Source: Clostridia bacterium
GTDB taxonomy: Bacteria > Bacillota > Clostridia > Oscillospirales > CAG-272
Reading direction: 5' to 3'
Assembly (NCBI GenBank): GCA_017398595.1
Contig: JAFQFR010000022.1
Coordinates: forward strand, 1-61,286
DNA: 61,286 nt
The notes beneath the pieces were generated by a model. That model saw only the letters and a list, made by a program, of their open reading frames with translations. It was not told the origin of the DNA and made no database searches. This document shows positions 56,634 to 61,286 of the stretch, in pieces. Position 1 is the first letter of the stretch; every line of letters starts with the position of its first letter. The position numbers were made by a program, and so were the translations under genes.

Positions 56634-58499
56634 TCACTTTTTCTTCTTTTTCAAAACCAATATCACAAGCGCAAGCACCAGTACCGCATCTGCCGCCAAA
56701 ACATACGGCACGGCGACTTCGCTAAGGGCAAGTTTCGGCACTTCTCTTGTCTGCACATCGCCGCAGGCAGTGCATACGCACTGCTCCTCGCCGACCGCTT
56801 GGAGCGTCGGTGCGACCGTCTGCGTCCACTCGCCATAGGAATGCCCCGTGGCGGGAATAGTCTCCGATTGCTTACAGAGACAAACCCTACACATGCGCTC
56901 GCCCGCTCCGTCCTCGGTGCAGGTCGCAGGCGTGATCACTTTCAGCTCGCCGAACGTATGCGCGGTTTGAGGAAACTCTTCCAAGACTTCATAGTACGCG
57001 CAGGCGGTGCAGACCTTACACCTTTGCCCCGCCCGATAGCAGGTCGCCGAAATCGTCCGATCTTCCAAAGAGTGGTCGGTTAGCGGGATATCCTCATAAT
57101 AGCCCATATTGCAGACCGCGCAGATCAGATGCTTTCGTCCCATCTCCACACAAGTCGCTTCCCGAAGGATCTCTTCCGTCCAAGCATGCTCGTGATCTTC
57201 TTCCAAATACCGTATCGTGTATGCATCCGTATTCGCAACACCGTAAAAGTTCCGCGCATCTTTATCACCAAGATCGGTCGCGGAATATTCGTAGCAATAC
57301 AGCGTAATATTCTCCGGCAGCCATGCTTGTCCCTGATACCACTCCGTTGCATCGGCAATACGGCTGAGAATAATGACCTCTTCCAATCCGCTCTTATAGA
57401 AGGCATTCACGACGCCGTAGCCGATTCCGAAGTAATCCGGCACACCGCCGTGTGATGCCACCTCGCCAAACGCCTCGACGCTCTCGGGAATGGTGACCGT
57501 CTTGAGGTTGTCACATCCGGAGAATGCCATTCCGCCGATGCTTCGCAGCCCTTCAGGCAGGAGGATCTCGGTGAGGTTCACACAGCCGTAAAATGCCATG
57601 TGCGCGATCTGCGTCACGCTCTGCGGCACGGTAAACGAGGTCTCTGTCTTATACGGCGGATAGCGCAAAAGCATGGTCATATCTGCCGAGTATAAAACAT
57701 CCTCCACGATTACAAAGGCGGTACTCCCCGCTTGCAGCGTGATATGCAGATCGGGGCTGCTGTTCCACACGAAAGTGCCGTGGATCGAGGTCAATGTGGA
57801 CGGCAGAACCATTTCGGCGAGGGAACGGCAATTCCAAAACGCATATGCGTCAATTTCCGTAACGCCCTCGGGAATCGTAACAGAACGCAGTTTGCCGCAA
57901 TGCGCAAAAGCACGCGAACCGATCTTTTGCAAAGAATTCGGCAGTTCAACCGTTTCCAGCGCAGTACCGGACAGTGCAAACTCGCCAAGCTCGGTAAAAT
58001 TCTCGTGGAAAGTCACTGAAGTCAGCGGATTGCTGCAGAATTCTGCTTCGGTCAGCGAGGTAATCCCCTTGGGAATGGTCAACGAAGTAATGCCGGATTC
58101 CGCAAATGCGCCGTACCCCAACTCGGTAAGGCTGTCGGGCAGGTGCACCTCGGTCAAGGTTTTAACACTCATAAATGCGTAGGCGCCGATCTTTTGCAGT
58201 CCCTCCGGCAGTGTAACCGAGGTATACTGCATCATGGGTGCTTTGTTCCAGTACGCGCCGAACGCCTCGTCTCCGATCTCGGTCACGCCCTCGGTAAAGA
58301 CGATCGTTTTGACCGTTTTCCACTGTTCCTCTGTCAACGGAACGCCGTTGCATACGCCTTTGCAGGAAACGGTCAGCGTGCCATCCACGTCCAGCGTCCA
58401 GGTTGTGTTGTCGCTCGTATTCTCCGCCGCGAAAGAGGAAAATGTGCATATCAACAGCAACGCAAACGCCACTGCACAGATTTTCAAAAAGCGCTTCAT
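56634..58499 (-). CDS. BspA-like leucine-rich-repeat surface protein
   Basis: 621 residues. Signal peptide (MKRFLKICAVAFALLLICTFSSFA), then about ten LRR_5 (BspA-type) repeats with the pattern LTEVHLPDSLTELGYGAFAESGITSLTIPKG, residues 65-350. After a transition region there are four Cys-rich units built as H-x-W/F...-A-T-C...-C-x-x-C (TCVEMGRKHLICAVCNMGYYEDIPLTDHS, ATCYRAGQRCKVCTACAYYEV, and so on), residues 440-585. Finally one membrane helix (VAVPYVLAADAVLVLALVILVL) and KKKKK. So the protein is a type I surface protein exposed outside. BspA-like repeats bind host or bacterial proteins; ligand unknown. Consensus promoter upstream. Confidence 0.88.
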   Translation of the reverse strand: MKRFLKICAVAFALLLICTFSSFAAENTSDNTTWTLDVDGTLTVSCKGVCNGVPLTEEQWKTVKTIVFTEGVTEIGDEAFGAYWNKAPMMQYTSVTLPEGLQKIGAYAFMSVKTLTEVHLPDSLTELGYGAFAESGITSLTIPKGITSLTEAEFCSNPLTSVTFHENFTELGEFALSGTALETVELPNSLQKIGSRAFAHCGKLRSVTIPEGVTEIDAYAFWNCRSLAEMVLPSTLTSIHGTFVWNSSPDLHITLQAGSTAFVIVEDVLYSADMTMLLRYPPYKTETSFTVPQSVTQIAHMAFYGCVNLTEILLPEGLRSIGGMAFSGCDNLKTVTIPESVEAFGEVASHGGVPDYFGIGYGVVNAFYKSGLEEVIILSRIADATEWYQGQAWLPENITLYCYEYSATDLGDKDARNFYGVANTDAYTIRYLEEDHEHAWTEEILREATCVEMGRKHLICAVCNMGYYEDIPLTDHSLEDRTISATCYRAGQRCKVCTACAYYEVLEEFPQTAHTFGELKVITPATCTEDGAGERMCRVCLCKQSETIPATGHSYGEWTQTVAPTLQAVGEEQCVCTACGDVQTREVPKLALSEVAVPYVLAADAVLVLALVILVLKKKKK

Positions 58500-58534
58500 C
58501 TGTTCACCCCACGATCCAAAACTGTTCTAAATGT

Positions 58535-58563
58535 AGTATAGCACGTTTGTATACATGTGTCAA
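58535..58563 (-). promoter_or_regulatory. Promoter of the BspA-like gene
   Basis: TTGACA (58558-58563), 17-bp spacer, TATACT (58535-58540) on the minus strand. Confidence 0.88.
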
Positions 58564-58586
58564 TCAAAAAATGGAAGTTATATGCC

Positions 58587-58755
58587 TTCCCCCAAGGGGG
58601 AAGGCGGGGACATAGCAACCTACGGTTGCATTGGTGGATGAAGGGTTAGGCACATCCGTATACAATAGTAGGCAATCAAACGAATAACGCCGCTGTAGCG
58701 GTTACCCCTCATCAGTCGCTTTGCGACAGCTTCCCCCAAGAGGGAAGCCTATATT
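58587..58755. repeat. Palindromic repeats of the CTTCCCCC family
   Basis: CCTTCCCCCAAGGGGGAAGG at 58587-58607 with AACCTACGGTTG, then GGTTACCCCTCATCAGTCGC, TTTGCGA, and CTTCCCCCAAGAGGGAAG (58731-58749). The two arms face one another around a 90-bp middle, so this is a paired unit rather than a single hairpin. Confidence 0.75.
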
Positions 58756-58782
58756 ACACACGCTAAACATTCTCTTACCGTT

Positions 58783-58956
58783 TCACGCATTTTCGATCAA
58801 GGTATACTCGAACAGCTCACAGTGCAGCTTCGAGCCGAGCGTCGTGCCGGGCGGCAGCAACGCCAGCGCAATGAAAACCTCCGCGCCCGTTTCGATGTCG
58901 GCAAGATATGCGTATTCTCCCTCAATGCGGGAAACAATGTAGTCTTTCGGTTCCAT
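58783..58956 (-). CDS. Small DUF3006-like protein
   Basis: 57 residues. EPKDYIVSRIEGEYAYLADIETGAEVFIALALLPPGTTLGSKLHCELFEY follows the DUF3006 pattern (I-V-R-I-E-G-x-x-A-x-L... L-P-x-G). GGAG 7 nt before 58956 selects this start over 58983. DUF3006 proteins are small beta-rich proteins of unknown function. It stands between the pth2 gene and repeats and may be in the same transcript as pth2 (54 nt apart). Confidence 0.65.
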   Translation of the reverse strand: MEPKDYIVSRIEGEYAYLADIETGAEVFIALALLPPGTTLGSKLHCELFEYTLIENA

Positions 58957-59010
58957 ATGGGTTCTCCTACCCTCCATATACAAAAAATTTCGTATTGTAC
59001 ACCGTCCAAA

Positions 59011-59433
59011 TCAATACAGCGGCAACTCCCCTGTCAAGGCGTCCGCGATGTCCGCGGGGAGCGGTTCCAGTGCAAGGCAGGTCTTCGTCGGAACACCGTG
59101 GAATTCGGTCATGCCCGCATCGGTGATGACAGCGCACAGAATACCTTTTTCCTGCGCCTTTTCGGCTATACTTAACAGTTCTTCCTCGGAATCGACATAC
59201 ACGCAGATTTTTGCGCAGCCGTCCGAAAACCATTCGGAAAGCGGCGAAGGCTGTCGGTCTGCATGTTGCAAAAACATTCCGTCCTCGGTCTGCACCAAAT
59301 CGCTCATGCGATTTTCTTTGTGTAAAGCCATCAAGATCGCCTCGACGCACGCATGCCCCGCCTGCGCGGCAATTTTCCCCTTGCGCATTTTCAGATCTCT
59401 GCGCATCACGATCATCATTTTGGATCTGTACAT
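59011..59433 (-). CDS. pth2: Peptidyl-tRNA hydrolase, Pth2 (archaeal/eukaryotic) type
   Basis: 140 residues. RRDLKMRKGKIAAQAGHACVEA (residues about 10-31) contains the catalytic Lys and His signature of Pth2 (KGKxAAQxxHA), TDAGMTEF the conserved Asp/Thr loop, and PTKTCLALEPLPADIADALTGELPLY the C-terminal end. It frees peptides from stalled peptidyl-tRNA. Bacteria normally use the unrelated Pth1; Pth2 is sporadic in them. The frame open to 59625 runs into repeats; GGAG 7 nt before 59433 gives the start. Confidence 0.88.
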   Translation of the reverse strand: MYRSKMMIVMRRDLKMRKGKIAAQAGHACVEAILMALHKENRMSDLVQTEDGMFLQHADRQPSPLSEWFSDGCAKICVYVDSEEELLSIAEKAQEKGILCAVITDAGMTEFHGVPTKTCLALEPLPADIADALTGELPLY

Positions 59434-59504
59434 GGTTCTTCTCCGTTGCAATGTGAATTTCTCTGTTTTTAGTTTAGCACAAATGTGACGGAATAGCAAG
59501 GAGG

Positions 59505-59610
59505 GACGTCCCACGGGGTGAGCATGTCGCCCGTCGAAAGAAACTCCACCGCAAGATCCCTCGACTAACGCTCGGGATGACAGCGGTGGCATTGTAGGGA
59601 ACCCCTTCGG
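59505..59610. repeat. Dispersed repeat scraps
   Basis: GGGACGTCCCACGGGG, then AGATCCCTCGACTAACGCTCGGGATGACA, then TGTAGGGAACCCCTTCGG. Sisters at 30960-31215 and 37600-37700. Confidence 0.65.
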
Positions 59611-59612
59611 CG

Positions 59613-59648
59613 ACCACAAAAGCACCCCTATTGGGGTGCTTTTGTGGT
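59613..59648 (-). terminator. Terminator of the XRE regulator
   Basis: Perfect 16-bp stem (ACCACAAAAGCACCCC and complement) with a 4-nt loop just after the gene stop at 59650. Confidence 0.8.
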
Positions 59649-59649
59649 A

Positions 59650-60270
59650 CTAAAACAAATCATCCTCGGTTACAAGACCAAGCGCAAGCTGTTCCTTGAA
59701 CATTTGCCGTATATACTTTTTATCTCCGGCACGAAATTCCCAAGTTCTTTCCTTGCTTACATAATGTTTATTGGGAAGATCATCATTGATAAATTTGCCT
59801 TCCCCCGTGCGCTGACTGCACACATCTATAATTAGGCCGGACTTCATGCATTTTCTTAACACATCCAAAAAATCTTCTTTCTCGGAGATCGCCCCGACAA
59901 CCACTTCCCATTTCCATTCAATGCTTCCGTCTTCTCGATCATATCCGTATTTTTGCAATCGCATTTCGCTCACACGACAGCAATCAAAAATCGAATAGTC
60001 CTCTATCTGCGAAAGATAAAAAGTGGTCTTGTATCTGTTTTTAATGATAAGCGGTTTTGTTTCCAGTTGGTATCCAAACAGCTCGTCCATCGTAATATGG
60101 AAAGTTTCCGCTATCTTTGTAAGCAGCGTAATGTCCGGATAGCTTTCTGCGTTCTCCCATTTACTGACAGCAGCTTTTGTCACATACAAAATATCCGCAA
60201 GTTGCTCTTGGGTATATCCCATAGCCTTTCTTTTCTCTTTTATAACTTCGCTGATTCTAAGAATATCCAT
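59650..60270 (-). CDS. XRE-family regulator with C-terminal ligand-type domain
   Basis: 206 residues. N-terminal helix-turn-helix (ISEVIKEKRKAMGYTQEQLADILYVTKAAVSKWENAESYPDITLLTKIAETFHITMDELFGY, residues 5-65), then an unrecognised C-terminal domain (FDCCRVSEMRLQKYGYDREDGSIEWKWEVVVGAI onward) rich in charged residues. AAAGGAG 7 nt before 60270 selects this start. Its own promoter lies ahead, and two TTTGTCAA copies next to the -35 are a possible operator for self-regulation. Composition is less GC-rich than its left neighbours. Confidence 0.85.
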   Translation of the reverse strand: MDILRISEVIKEKRKAMGYTQEQLADILYVTKAAVSKWENAESYPDITLLTKIAETFHITMDELFGYQLETKPLIIKNRYKTTFYLSQIEDYSIFDCCRVSEMRLQKYGYDREDGSIEWKWEVVVGAISEKEDFLDVLRKCMKSGLIIDVCSQRTGEGKFINDDLPNKHYVSKERTWEFRAGDKKYIRQMFKEQLALGLVTEDDLF

Positions 60271-60310
60271 TTGTACTCTCCTTTTACATCTTTGCTCCGG
60301 AACCAATTTT

Positions 60311-60339
60311 AATATAGCACCATCTGCCGCAGATGTAAA
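60311..60339 (-). promoter_or_regulatory. Promoter of the XRE regulator
   Basis: TTTACA (60334-60339), 17-bp spacer, TATATT (60311-60316) on the minus strand. Just upstream TTTGTCAA-like boxes at 60351-60358 and 60371-60378 are 20 bp apart. Confidence 0.65.
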
Positions 60340-60520
60340 GAAACAGTTGATTGACAAAGTAGAATGCAGGTTGACAAAAGTTGAAATTCACCCGGAATCT
60401 CGATGTGCCACCGGCAGAAAAACAAAATAGTATATCCAGCAAAATATAAAAACTTCCTTTCGCTTTGGTAAAACACCATTATACCGAAAGGAGCGGAAAG
60501 TTTAGATACATATTTAAAAA

Positions 60521-60871
60521 TTATTTGTTAAGATTGCTTTTCGCTGTATTTATCGAGGTAATAAGCAACTTCTTAACTTCAATACATTTATCAAGAATAT
60601 CACTGTTATCGTAATATCCACTTTCAATTAAAAGCTCCAACCAATATTCGCTTTCGGAGCATTCTTTGAGCGCAATTTGAAGTTTGGCGATAAAATCCGC
60701 AGAGCCATGTCCATAAAACGCTTCACGAATATTCGCACCAACACTCGTTCCGCTGCGAATCAACTGATTTGTAAGAACACTTTCCTTTTTATTCTGCTTC
60801 ACATAATTGCAAACCTTAATAATCTGCAAAGCAAATTCTTTGGATTTTGTAATTAAAGGACTATCTCCCAT
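60521..60871 (-). CDS. Four-helix-bundle protein (S23-like, TIGR02436 type)
   Basis: 116 residues. EFALQIIKVCNYVKQNKKES, TNQLIRSGTSVGANIREAFYG, FIAKLQIALKECSESEYWLELLIESGYYD and DKCIEVKKLLITSINTAKSNL make the four helices, with the hallmark RSGTSVGANIREA. Family members are often coded in rRNA intervening sequences or in variable intergenic spots; function unknown. Mobile history is plausible, because the gene is AT-rich (near 38% GC by eye) next to tRNA genes and repeats. ATG at 60871 follows AAAGGCGGTAGGTT, a reasonable site. Confidence 0.88.
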   Translation of the reverse strand: MGDSPLITKSKEFALQIIKVCNYVKQNKKESVLTNQLIRSGTSVGANIREAFYGHGSADFIAKLQIALKECSESEYWLELLIESGYYDNSDILDKCIEVKKLLITSINTAKSNLNK

Positions 60872-60969
60872 AACCTACCGCCTTTCTTTTAACGTTTACA
60901 TTATACTATAACCCCTATTACTTTTCAACATTTACAATAAAAAATGCTTTTCGCCTCGGCGAAAAGCTA

Positions 60970-61072
60970 CCTCACTTCTTACCTCTTACTTCTTACCTCT
61001 TACTTTTTACCTATTACTTCCCAAAAAATCCTGCCTTTTTAGGTAAGAGTGAAGAGGTAAGAGGTAAAAAGT
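60970..61072. repeat. Heptamer-like repeats, facing pair
   Basis: (CTTACCT / CTTACTT)n on the left (60970-61015) and the same units reversed (AGGTAAGA, AAGTAAAA) on the right (61041-61072), so the region folds back on itself. It lies between the four-helix gene and tRNA-Cys. Confidence 0.7.
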
Positions 61073-61103
61073 AAAAATCCCGCACTTGCGTGCAGGATTT
61101 TTT
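61073..61103 (-). terminator. Terminator after tRNA-Cys
   Basis: AATCCCGCAC-TTGC-GTGCAGGATT stem with A/T runs at both sides. Confidence 0.85.
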
Positions 61104-61105
61104 GG

Positions 61106-61177
<72 letters not shown>

Positions 61178-61187
61178 GGGAAGAAAA

Positions 61188-61215
61188 ATCGGACACGAAG
61201 CTTTTCGTGTCCGAT
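61188..61215 (-). terminator. Terminator-like hairpin between the two tRNA genes
   Basis: 12-bp perfect stem ATCGGACACGAA and complement followed on the minus strand by TTTTTC. Confidence 0.75.
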
Positions 61216-61217
61216 TC

Positions 61218-61286
61218 TGGAGCGGATTACGGGGCTCGAACCCGCCACCTCGACCTTGGCAAGGTCGCGCTCTACCAAATGAGCTA
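61218..61286 (-). tRNA. tRNA-Gly (anticodon GCC), 5' end cut by window
   Basis: Encoded CCA (61218-61220), discriminator U, 3' acceptor arm AATCCGC, T arm with GGTTCGAGCCC, anticodon loop CTTGCCAA with GCC, and the D arm TAGCTCATTTGGTAGAGC. The 5' acceptor bases are beyond the window end. Confidence 0.93.

Noticed and set aside
60521..60871. rRNA intervening-sequence origin of the four-helix gene at this site
   Set aside because: No 23S rRNA sequence flanks it; it stands between unrelated protein and tRNA genes.

Overview
The window reads as chromosomal DNA of a low-to-medium GC Gram-positive anaerobe of the class Clostridia, most likely an uncultured gut Oscillospiraceae/Acutalibacteraceae-type organism. 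The grounds are the ylm/sepF/divIVA division cluster, TmcAL, KhpB/Jag next to YidC, SLH and BspA-like surface proteins, DUF1294 and DUF6472 proteins, textbook sigma-A promoters (TTGACA-17-TATAAT) and strong AGGAGG ribosome binding sites. The family-level placement is inference. No phage, plasmid, insertion sequence or CRISPR array is visible; the accessory content is surface proteins and an unusually dense load of short palindromic intergenic repeats. Layout: 1-5.9 kb holds a LysR regulator cut by the window edge, an aquaporin, a two-gene surface operon (membrane-anchored Thr/Ala-rich protein plus SLH protein) and an AraC regulator. 6.2-9.1 kb is a TrpXYZ-type ABC importer. 9.2-12.4 kb holds acetate kinase, a remnant of a second acetate kinase 3' end, and divergent tmcAL (an enzyme that uses acetate) with a DUF1294 gene. 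12.4-18 kb has a metallophosphoesterase, two tandem paralogous membrane proteins, a DUF2975 / small HTH / DUF4173-like operon and two AT-rich genes of unknown function. 18.2-25 kb holds ung, azlCD and a complete leucine-type importer livKHMGF. 25.1-27.2 kb is a KtrA/KtrB-type potassium system. 27.5-37 kb is one long leftward series, pfkB-like kinase, alpha/beta hydrolase, miaA, HlyD-like protein, yggS, sepF, ylmH, divIVA, lspA, rluD, which ties cell division to tRNA and rRNA modification. 38-45.4 kb runs rightward: alaS, then rpmH-rnpA-yidD-yidC-jag-mnmE, the module usually beside oriC, but here without dnaA on one side or mnmG on the other. 45.5-51.2 kb has small surface and zinc-ribbon proteins, xpt, a DUF6472 protein, a MATE transporter and a 40-residue Cys/Asn-rich membrane miniprotein. 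51.4-56.1 kb is a Gld-type ABC system with a DUF4340 partner. 56.6-61.3 kb has a BspA-like leucine-rich-repeat surface protein, a DUF3006-like protein, Pth2-type peptidyl-tRNA hydrolase, an XRE regulator, a four-helix-bundle protein, tRNA-Cys and a cut tRNA-Gly. The most novel material is between the genes. Four intergenic copies of a 110-150 bp element (6057, 25778, 41004, 50850) share the same order of three stem-loops, and the stems change in a compensated way between copies. At two of these sites the local intrinsic terminator is present on both sides of the element, as if duplicated by insertion. Separately, a 190 bp array upstream of ung is built from iterated ATGATTTG boxes, then their reverse complement, with a small hairpin in most gaps; and there is a second composite family of long A/T-rich hairpins. 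Other points worth a second look are a lipoprotein gene that seems to start on ATA, a PfkB-family protein with an altered GAGD motif, and the acetate kinase 3' duplication.
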